Shown here one piece after another: positions 48,851 to 60,010 of a DNA stretch of 64,000 nucleotides. Position numbers and translations under genes: made by a program. Below the pieces are notes generated by a model. The model searched no databases and had not been told where the DNA came from. It saw nothing but the letters and a program-made list of their open reading frames with translations. This DNA is from Acanthochromis polyacanthus (lineage: Eukaryota > Chordata > Actinopteri > Pomacentridae): contig NC_067122.1 of the NCBI RefSeq assembly GCF_021347895.1, positions 12,575,983 to 12,639,982 on the forward strand, read 5' to 3'. The first letter of the stretch is position 1, and each line of letters opens with the position of its first letter.

Positions 48851-49829
48851 AAAGGAGAGACAAACATCCCTACAAACGTCTCTTCAGCCGACTTTAGGGA
48901 CTATTTAATGATAGAAAGAGTCAATTAGGATCCTCCAGCTGCTTACACCTCGTTTTAAAATGTGTCTCAACTTTGAGGTGTCACATAATGGTCTAAATTA
49001 ATCAAAAGGCACCGTATTGACCAGTGAAGGTCCTCTGCTTCATCTAAGTGGGTGTCTGGGGAGTATCAGTGAGATGTAGGCATAAGCCAGAGATATTTAT
49101 CTACACTCTTACTCTTTGTTTCCCTCCTACCCCACCACTCTCCCTTCTGTCTTTCTCTTTCTCTCTCTCTCCCTGGCTTCCCTTTGAAGACATGAAAATG
49201 CTCTCTTCAAAGTCACATGCTATTTGATTCAGAAAAGGCCAGTGCTTTCAAAGCCTCGCAATTATGTCTCTCTCAGTCTTGTGTCTGAAAATAAACTGCA
49301 AGAAGTCTCTTAGAGGACCAGATAAACATGCAAGCAAGTATACGGTAGATATGTAACATACATGCACTGCATGGTGAACTCCCATTCAAGCTAGTGCTTC
49401 GCTACTCTGTAACCAAATGTCAACTCCCTCCATCAGTTGTCATTAAGATGAATGACTGCTGATGGTTAATTTCAGACCAAATTACAGGGCTGAGTGGCAT
49501 TCATTGTCTTAATTCTCTACTCCAAATTACCTTTAATTAAGCAACACAACTTTAAGACCCACACTGGTCATTGATTTTACCTTAAAAACTCATCTCTGTG
49601 TAACAAATCCGCATTTTTAGAATTTTCTTCAAGAAAATAAAACCCTTCCTGGCTTTGATGTAACTCAACACTACTGCCTCCTCTAGTATGTGTAGATCTA
49701 TAAAGTCCCTGCTTTCCTCCTCACCCAACTCTTCCCACTCACAGCAGCCTGGACACACCAATTCACCTCCAAATCTCCTCAAACACTGAAAACTACTCTA
49801 CGCCACACAATGCTAAATAACACAATTAA
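48851..49829. other. noncoding stretch between repeats
   Basis: Unique-looking DNA with a pyrimidine-rich patch near 49130-49190. No exon or repeat family recognised. Confidence 0.5.
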
Positions 49830-50003
49830 CTAACACAATTTACAGTTAGCAATTAACCTGAGCATGTTTTTGGACTGTGGGAGGAAGCTGGAGTACCCGG
49901 AGAACACAGACAGAACATGCAAACTCCATGCAGAAAGATTAAACCGGGGACCTTCTAGCTGCAAGGCGAAAGTGCTAACCACCAAGCTGTGGTGCAGCCC
50001 GTA
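49830..50003 (-). mobile_element. V-SINE (DANA/mermaid-like), tRNA-related head and central domain
   Basis: On the minus strand it reads TTGGTGGTTAGCACTTTCGC, then TAGAAGGTCCCCGGTTTAAT, a degraded tRNA-type box A and box B. The conserved fish V-SINE core follows: TGGAGTTTGCATGTTCTGTC, CTCCGGGTACTCCAGCTTCC, TCCCACAGTCCAAAAACATG. The 3' tail is missing. It inserted close beside the second TIR element. Confidence 0.85.
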
Positions 50004-50173
50004 TGAAAGCAGTAAAAATTAATTTAGCATTTTAAATTCAACAAAGTTTTGTCTTTAGCTGTTCTAAATTTCATTGCAAAATCTACATCAGTCTCATATA
50101 TTTGTTCGTAGTGTCTACAGATACGGACCCGTATCCGTAGGCCACAGGCTACGGGTACGGCACTTTACCTTTC

Positions 50174-50320
50174 ATAAATATTAATGAGACGGACATGAAT
50201 ATTAATGAGTCGGCTGATGAACGCGCTTTGTGATTGGCTGGTAATCCGATGTACATAAATATTAATGAGCCGGCTTGGTAATCCGAGTGATGAAGGCGCT
50301 TCCGTGATTCGAGGTGAATC
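50174..50320 (+). repeat. three imperfect direct repeats inside member 2
   Basis: ATAAATATTAATGAGACGG, ATGAATATTAATGAGTCGGC and ATAAATATTAATGAGCCGGC begin three consecutive units. The last two continue with GGTAATCCGA and (A)GCGCTT text. GTGATTGGCTGG (an inverted CCAAT box) lies in the second unit. The arrangement resembles a captured promoter. Confidence 0.75.
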
Positions 50321-50775
50321 TGCGTGCCGAGCCTGTCATGTCAGTCATCTGCTGTTCTCTTTTCTATCATGCATAATGTCTTATAAATATCATTATCTGA
50401 CTTTTTCACGGACAGCGATTTGGGGGTTGAAATCGGCACTACTATTAAAAATAGCAAAACTTTTTATTCACGTGACCCTGTTCTAATAAAGCACAAACAG
50501 CAAACAAAACAAATGGCAGAACTAACAGCCAGCAAACGAAAAGTATTTTTTTACCTTCAAAAGTAGAGACAGACTATTACATATTAACAACCCAAACAAA
50601 ATCCTGACGTATTTTCTACGTCTGTCAACACAGACACTGCACGTCAGTCACTTTAATGTTAGCGGGCTCTGTTGAATGGCTAAGTTACATAACCACAAAC
50701 AAATCTCACAATATCACAGTAAATCGAGTTTGTGTTTTTTTTAAATTCATGCCGAATTAAAGAGCTGCTCCTCAC

Positions 50776-50965
50776 CATTCACGAGTGTTTGTTTCATATT
50801 CGACATCCTTAACTTTATCTTGTAAATTAGCATCCAAAATTAAATGGGAACATTTGCAATGGAGTTCGTCAGCCGCTTCCACCACTGAACGCGGTAAACT
50901 AATTAATAGGAACTGGACTTCAAACAATTTAGACACGGCGTCTAAAAGCGTAAAAACTGCAATGT
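50776..50965 (-). other. exon-like segment carried by the TIR element, 62 full codons, unrecognised
   Basis: On the minus strand a pyrimidine-rich acceptor (TCTCCTCTCACACTTTAG) precedes a 190-nt segment that is open in one frame throughout. It ends at a consensus donor (AATG|GTGAGG). Its text includes IAVFTLLDAVSKLFEVQF, LPRSVVEAADELHCKCSH and LILDANLQDKVKDVEYETN, with a protein-like mix of hydrophobic and charged residues. I do not recognise the family. It may be an exon captured from a host gene or part of the element's own gene. A second, weaker acceptor-like TTGCTGCACATTACAG lies upstream on the same strand near 51040. Confidence 0.45.
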
Positions 50966-51164
50966 CTAAAGTGTGAGAGGAGACGGTGTATTTTTGGTTA
51001 AATTATACAATGTTCGCCGTCAAAGTCATTCATATAAACTGCCTGTAATGTGCAGCAAATAGCAGTTAACCGGTGCCAGCTCTTCAGTGACCTTAACGGG
51101 TCCGTACCTCTAGTACAGATGCTACAGGTACGAGTCCGTACCTGTAGCATCAACCATATTTGTT

Positions 51165-53462
51165 TTTGGTCTCCTTGATCACTAATGCTAGTTTGTTGAA
51201 CCTCATTTTTACACAGCATTGCCCTCACATTAATCCCAAACCTGGGTTTCTAAATATGAAATGAACAGTTCAGGACCAAGTAGTGTAACAGATTCTACAT
51301 TCTGCATGTACAAAAATATGTCACTCTGTTGCTCACACACAGGATCACTTATTGAACTATTAAATGATCATTAAACATGCACAGATCCTGACAATGGTAT
51401 TCAAAGATTTGTCCCAGAAAAGTTGTCCTTTGGGAAGCACATTTGAAGTCATTTTGTTATTTCTCAGTAATGAGTTTTGTGTCAATGACAGTAGTTTTTT
51501 TTTTAATTTCACAGATTAAGAGCAATCTTAGATTGGAATCTGTCAGTGCAATACACCCACTAATGTTTGTTCTCCATCATTCATGTTTTTCATTATCTCC
51601 ATGTGGATGCTTTTCAATGAGGTTTGCCTTGCAAAAAGGGAGCCAGTTTCATCTGAACCATTCAACAGTTTAATCAAACATGAGGTCCATAGAGAGCAAA
51701 TACAAAAGTCATTATTGTACTCACTGTGTTTGAATTCATGGAGTTAGAGGACATTAGAAAAGTAAAATCAATTTCCACATTTCTATGAAGGCATTGTGCA
51801 GAGAAATTAAGACCTTCCATTATCTCTGAGTTTCAGGTGGGCAAAAAAAAATCTGCTGATATTTGGATCAAGGGTAGGCCCCACATTACAGCAGTGGGTT
51901 GTCTTCAAATAAAAAAGCAATGACATACAGTGAAATATTAATGTGAAAACAAACGTAATATGCAATATTGAAATGACTATTGTCAGTTTGACATTAGTTG
52001 CTATTGATGTGTTTATTTTAAAGACATACTATGAAACAAAATGAATCATTTATCAGCTATACTTCCTCCTTGCCACCAATGTAATTTAATTTTACGTGAT
52101 GCAATTAAATTAGTGTTGTTTGGGGGTCGGTGAGTTCAGGTGCAGCTGTGAAGCTCCAGTATCTAAGATGTGAGAGCATAACATCCTTCTTTTTAATGTT
52201 ACAGGCCACCACATATGGCCACAACATTCATTTCTTATCCTCCAGGTAATTTTTTTTTCAGACACACTGATTCAATCATAGATGTGAGAGATTTCAGTCA
52301 ACAAAAGAAACTTAAAAAGTATAAATGTCTTCAACTGCATTACCACAAAACCATAATGTGGTTTTGACTGTGATGAATTACCAATCTGAAGTACGTTTCA
52401 ATTCTCTGCAGCTTTATTTTTTTTATATGGAACTGAAAGTAATGGTTGCATAAATAGTTCATCCATCAATTTAAAACACTCTGGCTTGGAAAATGAAGAA
52501 CACAATAGAAAGCACAGCAGAGTCAGAATATATTAAGATGGTGGTAATTTCTCTGTTCTGTTAGCTCTGTGCTCCAGTGCATTGGGTTTGAAATGAAACA
52601 GTGACTCTGAGTATAAAGTGCCAACATCCAGCTTCAACTTCAGGATTATACATTAATATCATACAAACACTGAGTACTGTAACTTTTCTAAAACAAACAA
52701 TTTGGAGAAACAAAGCCCACTGGATTAGATTATATAAAGTAGTACAAATCTAGGTTGTTTGTTTTTCTTTTTGAAGCACAGTACATTTCCACTGGCTGCC
52801 TTGATGAAAATGACGTGAATCATGTGCTATGGCCTTTACATCCACCAGCTCTCAACCAAACTAAACACCCCTTGCTCTGTACCACCATCCTCAGATCACC
52901 AAATGACAAAATATCATTTGGAAGAATGATGTTCATCCCTGTAGTAGAGATGTAAACCAAGACATTTTATGCTGGATTTTCCTTTAATTTGTCCATTTTC
53001 TGTATTGAAATAATCCGTTGGGGTAATATGAGGAGCGAACTTAAAGAAGCCACAATGCAAAACACATAAATTAGTTTTAGATTTTATGAATGTCCCACTC
53101 AAAAATTGACTTACTGTAAATCAATTTTCCTTTAATTTGTCCATTGTCTGTATTGAAATACAGCCAATGGACAAATTGCCATTTGTAGCCTTTGCTTTCA
53201 GTTTGGTTTTCGTCAATTACAAACAAGCTTGCATAGATTAACTTAAGAACATTCTGCAATTTGGGCCTGCAAAATGTCCATTTGTTTGGCCAGGCTGCAT
53301 ATTTAACTTCAGTGAGTTATGATACATTCACTTTGATATATGCAAATAAATCTCTACATTTAACCTGCAGGTGCTGTCAGCAGTAACATCATCCATAAAC
53401 ACATTTCAGTGGTTTAACTGGCAGCCGTACACATGCAAGTCAAAATACAAGCTTTACCTTGT
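51165..53462. other. intron-like noncoding DNA with a local duplication
   Basis: AT-rich unique sequence. A 37-bp segment at 52976-53012 recurs at 53124-53160 with one difference. No exon or named repeat was recognised. Confidence 0.55.
53134..53177. repeat. 44-bp near-perfect palindrome
   Basis: AATTTGTCCATTG (53134-53146) pairs with CAATGGACAAATT (53165-53177), and the inner CTGTATT pairs with AATACAG around GA. Only one pair in the stem is mismatched. The left arm is part of the second copy of the 37-bp duplicated segment; the first copy lacks the right arm. Confidence 0.85.
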
Positions 53463-54020
53463 CTAACAGATGGAGCAATTAGGTTGGATTGATTTCATGG
53501 TATGGTTCATCACTCTGGTAGGTTGATCTGTGTCTCGTTCGCACATTACACTTTGCTCCAGAACTATACACACTTTCTTGCTGTGTTTTTCTCCCCAAAA
53601 CTGTAACTTGTCATTTCTGTTGTTGAGGGTTACAATAAGTTTCCCCCTTGTAGAAAGAGCCCTAAGGTCACTCAGTTCTGCTCCTGTTCTGAGAGTATCC
53701 TTTAGCATGTCAATCATTTCCTCGATCCCAGAGTGTTTCCTACACCTGTTGGGCAAGTCTAAATTGGATTTCTTCAACGTGACAACTATTTTTAGTCAAC
53801 CTCTACACTGGTGTTCTGTGCCATAGTGTCTTGATACACCAAACATTCTAGTGCACCCAACACTTGTTTTTCATCCCTATGATTGCCTCTTTGACATGCA
53901 CTGATGGTTATTTTGTCTTCAGAGTCGGAGCCAACAAAAGAAACTGTTACACACTGAATCAACTCCAGATCATTTGTGAGGTTTTTGTGTTTGCTTCACA
54001 TTTACGCCTGCCAAAGACAC
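53463..54020 (-). pseudogene. frameshifted coding relic of unknown identity, about 180 codons
   Basis: Three consecutive minus-strand frames read like protein and join through small frame changes. The first starts after an acceptor-like TTTCTTCGGCAG with VSLAGVNVKQTQKPHK. The second has DLELIQCVTVSFVGSDSEDK, then QRGNHRDEKQVLGALECLVY, and stops after SVEVD. The third has IVVTLKKSNLDLPNRCRK, GIEEMIDMLKDTLRTGAEL and DKLQFWGEKHSKKVC, ending at TAG (53463). The composition, rich in D, E and K and without long stop-free alternatives, argues for past coding. I cannot assign a family. It may be a processed or decayed host pseudogene or a mobile-element ORF. It lies on the same strand as the ENOX exon. 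Confidence 0.45.
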
Positions 54021-54214
54021 CTGCCGAAGAAATATGTGAATATTATACAATTACCTTTGTTCCCTTGAAGATTCAGGAAATTGGTTGAAGGGATTTGGAT
54101 GTAAACGAACAATGTGAAGCTGAGAGTTGGCACTTGAAATCTCAAGTTCTGTCTGAATTCAAATGACAGCTGAACACAAAATATATCCATCTGTCATTTT
54201 AATTGGAGTAAACT

Positions 54215-54445
54215 GGATGAAACTGTGCCTGTGCTGTTTTCTCCAGGTACTCCAGCTCCTCACACACTTCACAGGTATGCATTGTATGCTGACTGGTGAT
54301 TCTATATTGGTATATTGGCTGTAGGTGTAAATGTGAGCATGCATGATTCTCTGTCGCTTTGTGTTAGTCCTATGGTGGACTGGTGACCTGTCCAAGATGT
54401 AGCAACCCTTCACAGGATAAAACCAGCAGGATGGATAAAGCATGC
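54215..54445 (+). mobile_element. V-SINE (DANA/mermaid-like), central part and 3' tail
   Basis: GCTGTTTTCTCCAGGTACTC, then CTGACTGGTGATTCTATATT, GGCTGTAGGTGTAAATGTGA, GTGGACTGGTGACCTGTCCA and AACCAGCAGGATGGATAAAG follow the known V-SINE order in plus orientation. The tRNA-like head is missing. Its tail is the same type as the fragments at 15115 and 17203. Confidence 0.8.
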
Positions 54446-57400
54446 ACAGTAAACTGTTAACACTGGTTTTAGCCTTTTAGAATATGTATTAGAAACAATG
54501 TGAAACAGTTATAAGAAAAAAATAAACAGGAAAGAATCAGAGGAATTCATCTTATACAGGTTTATGTGAACATCTATGAGCTTGAGTCACTGATTTTATA
54601 TTTTGCCCTCAAGCTAAATATGCATATTTTTCAAACACATATTTAGATAGCTTCCAAACCAATCCACAGGAAAACATAAACCCACTCAGTTCACTCAATT
54701 ATTCACAGAATCCAATTCCACACTTGTTTCACGTGGTTTCCTTGCAGTCCTGACTGCAGAAGCAGACACCCATGAAATATTTTTATGAGCAAATGTCAAA
54801 CACTAATTGTCTAAATTTCAAGCAGTTATCCATCGTTTTTTCCCTTTCCCTGCACATATGCTTGACATTCTGGCGTCTTCTCTGTGGTGTTTACTCTCTG
54901 ATGTATGGTAATAAATGAGTATGAAAAACACTGTAAACACAAATGGCAACAAAACATATACATACATATTCAACAAAGCCAAGTTACAGCAGAGCAGAAA
55001 GGCCAGAACCAACTTTTCCTTCAAGGGTGAGAAATCTGTTATGAATGTGCATTTATGGTTCAGTGGTTGCTGATATGCTCTTTCAACAGTCTTTACTGTG
55101 GAGAGTAAGATGCTTTGTCCCTTAGTTTTCCTGCAGACACACTGAAACAACAAAGTGAGCTGACAAGTTCAAAGGCCAGAAAACGAAAGTTCGGACACGT
55201 GTAATTAAACTTCTGTAGAACCAGCAATTTTCGTTTTTGTGCAGCAATTCAGTGTTGTGTTTCTTGTTACTCTGACCATTTGTCAGCAGTGTGGCTTACC
55301 GAGCAGAGTCATTGTCCAACAGTGGAAGAACATGGTCAAGTTCTGTCAGTGTCAGCAAGCAGCGATTTTGCAACAGATGTCTGTGGGAAAGAGCTGAATT
55401 TAGCAGGTCTATGTAGCTAGAAAAAAGTGAAATAAGTAACAGTAGAGACTTGATCATAGCTTTATACGGATTTTGGGTTGTGTGTTAAACTATGCATGAG
55501 ATGCGCGGTAACTTAATTTTGAGCATAAAACAGGTTAATGTGTTATTCTCAGAATCGAGCTATCCAGTCCTAGACTCTACATAGTCAAAGAAGAGACTGC
55601 AATTTAGTGCGTTATTGCTTCATCAAAGGTAAGTGCAATATAAATCATCTTTTATCAGCTGTCAGTGAATAAAGGAGAGATTCCTTGGAGAAGTGAAATC
55701 ATCTGGAGTATTCCCCATCTTTTACTGTCAGACTTGAAGGTAGCATTGCTGATTGATGCCAAAAAGCTGTGCAAGACCTTGGGAAAAGTTACTTTAACTT
55801 TGGTGTTCTTCATGTTACACCGTGCAACTTTACAAGGAAACATGGCAACAGTACAGACTGAGTGTCTGTTTCATCCATTCACCACAGATGCATTGCCCAT
55901 CTCTGGGATTCCCAGTGCCCAGGAGTTTAGAAGCAAAGACAAAAACAGACATGAGAAATGAGATCCTGCCTAAGATATTGATTCACTATAACACGAGAGC
56001 CCGCTCAAGCCCCGTAGAAGAGCTGGCATACCAAGAGCTCTGACATATGTGGAAATGTACGATGGGACGGCCTCAATGAGTAGTCATTAAACTTCATCTC
56101 TCCTCAGTCACATAAAGCATGTGAAAGATAAATCCATACATTTTACAGACACCTCCATTAGTTAGTTGGCACTGTGGACTGTAGTGGGTGTTGCAATGTA
56201 ATGGATCTGTTTTCCACCTAATGGCTGCTCGGCAATCCATCTGCCAATAAAAGAAACTGTGGCTCTTTCACAAGAGCAATTAACCCATTATCCAGTCATC
56301 TCCTGCAACCAACGAGATTTCACAAAGTAAGCCTTTGTGCAAAGTTTCTGTAAAAGAGCAAAAGAGATTACAGTCAGTAGTAGTAGAGACTGACACTGTG
56401 TTATTGAGAAGACAACTAAAATTTTCTTTGTGTAAGTTTTGTCTTAGTACACAAAAACCTGGAGCTAATCCATATTTATAGGTAATCTAGAAATACACTA
56501 GAGTAGACAATTTAAGGAAAAACACAAGGTGTGCTGGAGCAAGTTCTTAACTTTGATTCTGAAATGCTTTGAAGGAAAAAGAGACATTCAGAAGTTTTAA
56601 TTTTGTCTACTTAGGTGAGCTGTGATTATCTAACTCTGCTGGTCAGCACTTAGGGCACTTTATCATCAGCTCCCAATTACAGCAGAGGAGTCAGGCATTT
56701 AGAAGATCCCAGAGAAATGCTATGTGAGGAATTGTCAACAGCAAAACTGAACTGACTAGAGGTCTTATCCTGCCACGCCTCATCTAGACAGCTCTGAATC
56801 TATTGTGGCAGAAACCGCATGAGATGGGATGTTGGGACTGGCGAGGTTAGAGGTGTAGGCTGCTTTCAAAAGAGCAAATCTCTCAGGTTTTTATTAAACC
56901 TCAAAACAGCTGTGAATCTGAACCTCACTGAGACTTCTGCAGCATTTACTCATTATTGATATTTGACTGGAAGCAGCTGTGTTATTTATGAGGAAGAGTA
57001 GACAGAAACAGAGAGACAGGAGACCCAAAACATTTAACTGCACAAATCAGTGTTTTATATTGCTTCAAAAATACCTAGTGGCATAAACACGTCTCAATAT
57101 TGGCCATAAAAAAATGTGAAGAAAATTTACAAATTGACATGAATGCTAAAAACTAAAAATCTAGCCTTGGAGTCTTTACGTATTATATATTTAGATATTT
57201 GCACACTTCACATTACAGTCAAGCCTCAGTTGAGCAGTCACAGTTAGCTCAGACATGGCAACAAAGTCTCCACAAAATCACATTTTCCTGTACAATTAAA
57301 CTGCAGATTCAATTACTTTTTATGGGCAGTGTAATATTTTAAAACAAACATTATGTGATTATTATTATTTCAGATATTTACTTTTCTCTCATTCTTTATT

Positions 57401-59684
57401 AAGATTTAAGATCCCAAACCATATGGTTCGGTTTTGTATAATGTAGCACTTTGACAGAGATTTTTATGTGTTAGAAGCTTTCTTGTGTTTCAGCATCAAA
57501 CTTACTTGGTTAGGGCGAGGAAAAACATCATAGTTTGGGTTAAAATATGACCCTTTTATTTCATGTTTGACACTTCTTCAGCATTTTCTGGTTGGTTGAA
57601 AAGAAGTGATATTAAACACAAAAATAACCAGTTCTTAAACTCTTCACCCATTTCCACCCTTGAGGCAGGGCTCCAGAGTAACTTTTCACACTGACTGCTT
57701 TTAAATCTAGATGCACTAAAACATGTAGGTCTACACAAGGTTTGTTATTTTGTTTTTGTTTTTTTTAACCAGCCCTTTGGTGCCAAATAATACATTTTTG
57801 GTGTTACACCTGTTGTCAGTTCCCACAAATATTGGCAATTTCTTAACACATGTTGTAAACGACTGCAAATAGAGCGAAGGTCAAGATCAATGTTTCTTGA
57901 TTTTCGATATGGATGATCCGGGGCATAAAGTTAATAAAAGGCAGCTCTTCTTATTATTTCTGTCCAAAATGCAGACATACACACCTGTTACCAAGACTGG
58001 ACCCTATCTGTTATAAAAATGTACTCAGTGCCATTTTTTAAAGGCAGCCTGGTGCTACTATAATGACAATGGATCCAGGATATCTGTGCTTCATTTCTAT
58101 TGCATTAAATCTGATGCAATCATAGTTGAGAATTTTACAGCAGAACAACAACAAACATCTCCCAAGTCTCTCTTACACTTACAGCCTAAGGTTGGTCATT
58201 TTTGCAGTACAGTTGCGGAGTTATTACTGATTAGATTTTGGGTTGTTGACTTTGCTTTCAGTGCCAACTGCTGGAGGCAGATTAAAGAGTATTGACCGAA
58301 ACAGGAGCATACCGTATTTCTTCAGAAATAATAAAAAAAATGTAAAAAGCTTAACCAGAGTTTTCTAGGAAGCTAGTGGAAGAGGTTAGTTCGGATGTGA
58401 CGTCGTGACTTTGGCTCTCTATACCCTGTTCCCATACTGCTGAACTGCCTAATATTAGACAAGCATTGAGATGCTTGCCTTGACTAACAGTAATACTGCA
58501 GCTACATATTCCAAGAGCTACAGACACTTCACTTTAACCACATTAGTCGTCACAAAAACTTGCCTTTCACTATAACAGCAGACAGACTCGACCTTAAAGC
58601 TGCAGCATCCGTTTACTTTGTTTCGGCCTATCCTGGTGGAGCTCAGCTGCTGTCAATCAAACAGAGACAAACCTCTCCTGCTACCATTTTGTATCTTTTA
58701 ATGATTTTTTAAAAAAACTATCAACATTACATTTAAAAACACTTTTAGACTTTTGTTGTCGTTTGTGTCTGCCAGCTTACAGTGACTTCCCATAGCAAAC
58801 ACGTTCTACCTTGTGACTCATTAATTCTGGATTATTATAGATATCCGGTTCTCCTTAGGACCACTAATTGAAGGAGTTCGGTAAAACTATTTGAGTTTAC
58901 TCAAACACGCCAACAGTCTTACAGCAGTGGCAGGAGACTTTAATCCTTCTTGCACGCTACATTGACAAACCAAGGTTGGACAAAAAGAGTGATTGGCACT
59001 TTCTTGTCCCTGAAGGCAACAGCAGTACACATGGACACACTCCAGTGTTAATCAGCAGAGACAGAAGTGTCAGGGACTGTCACGTGTCATCAAACTTGAT
59101 GGAGAAACTCTGCACACTGACCTGAACACATAAGCAACTACAAGATGGAAAGAAAATAATACAGCATGGGTGTAAGCGTCCAGATGGTCCATCAAAGAGA
59201 AGCAGTCCATCCATCTCATCAGTCCATCATCATCAGTCAGGACAGAGTGATACACCACCATGAGGTATGGAGCTGTGGTCAGCTGCTTTATCCATTAAAC
59301 GCGTCAAACCCAAGGGCAGTGTTATTGTTTTAATAGTTGACCTTTCTTCTACTGCTCGGATGCTTGACTGGAGCTCTGACTGAAGATGTGAAGCAGTGAC
59401 AAGAGCAGGAAGATATTGATGGAAAGGTAAGAGACAAGAAAAGAAACAAGTCAGATTTAAAGGAACAGGAAGTAAAAGAAGACAGGGATGGCAGAAAAAT
59501 GCACCCAGTTACAGACTCCTAATAGCATAATTGGGAAGATTTCACAGATTTGTGGTCTTACTTCAGGTAGCTTTGGCATTAATGTGGGCTTTATACTGCA
59601 CTATTATGTTGAAGACAGAGCTGACTCTGAAGGCAAAGCTTTCCATTTACCTGTGAGTCTCTATTCCATCCCTCACTGATTTGG
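54446..59684. other. intron-like noncoding DNA
   Basis: AT-rich unique sequence with no supported exon. Open frames around 55665-56043 show no recognisable domain. A short repeat at 57500-57560 matches one at 27236. Confidence 0.5.
57500..57560 (+). repeat. second copy of the short dispersed repeat
   Basis: TTGGTTAGGGCGAGGAAAAA, then CATCATAGTTTGGGTTAAAA, parallels 27261-27310. It has the same orientation and is moderately diverged. Confidence 0.45.
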
Positions 59685-60010
59685 GTGGGGACCAAAACAA
59701 AGACAGTACAATACAATTTTCACTGTAGGGCGGCTGGGTTCAGCCTTAGAGAAATGATGAGGAGCCCATGCATCCAGATGGACCTCGAAGTAGAGTTCCT
59801 GCAGTTGTGGTGGTCCAGGCATCTGATTAGGATGCCTCTGTGGTACTTTCCTTTGAAAGTTAACCGAACAGTCCAGCTGGGATCCAGGTGTCGACTCGGA
59901 TCTCACCGGAGGAATCATATATCTCATCTGGCCTGGGAATGCCTTAGAATTACCCAAGAGGAGCCGGAAAATGTTGCTGGGTAGAGGGATGTCTGACATT
60001 CCCTGGATGG
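59685..60010 (+). pseudogene. C-terminal relic of a fish non-LTR retrotransposon polyprotein
   Basis: One plus-strand frame reads FSLREMMRSPCIQMDLEVEF, then LQLWWSRHLIRMPLWYFP, then HISHLAWECLRITQEEPENV. Fish LINE reverse-transcriptase proteins end with a region in the same order (LR..VRSS, QLRWFGHLIRMP.., VSRLAWERLGIP.EELE.VAG). The DNA keeps landmarks such as GGCATCTGATTAGGATGCCT and GGCCTGGGAATGCCTTAG. The catalytic reverse transcriptase and endonuclease domains are absent. It is a 5'-truncated, diverged copy. The LINE clade is not determined. Confidence 0.8.

Larger units (their letters stand above)
50107..51155. mobile_element. 1,049-bp TIR transposon, member 2 of the same family, with cargo
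   Basis: The left end CGTAGTGTCTACAGATACGG and, on the other strand, the right end GGTTGATGCTACAGGTACGG match member 1 (46678-47014). The first 60 bases are nearly the same, through GTATCCGTAG, CCACAGGCTACGGGTACGGC and ACTTTACC. The exact 9-bp repeat ATATTTGTT flanks it (50098-50106 and 51156-51164). The interior differs wholly from member 1. It holds three ATAAATATTAATGAG-type repeats, inverted CCAAT-like ATTGG text and an exon-like segment on the minus strand. No transposase is recognised. This looks like a Pack-MULE-type capture of host DNA, as an interpretation. Confidence 0.85.

Noticed and set aside
55665..56043. Overlapping plus-strand frames of 98 and 73 codons
   Set aside because: No recognisable domain, no good flanking splice sites, and both frames overlap without one being clearly favoured.
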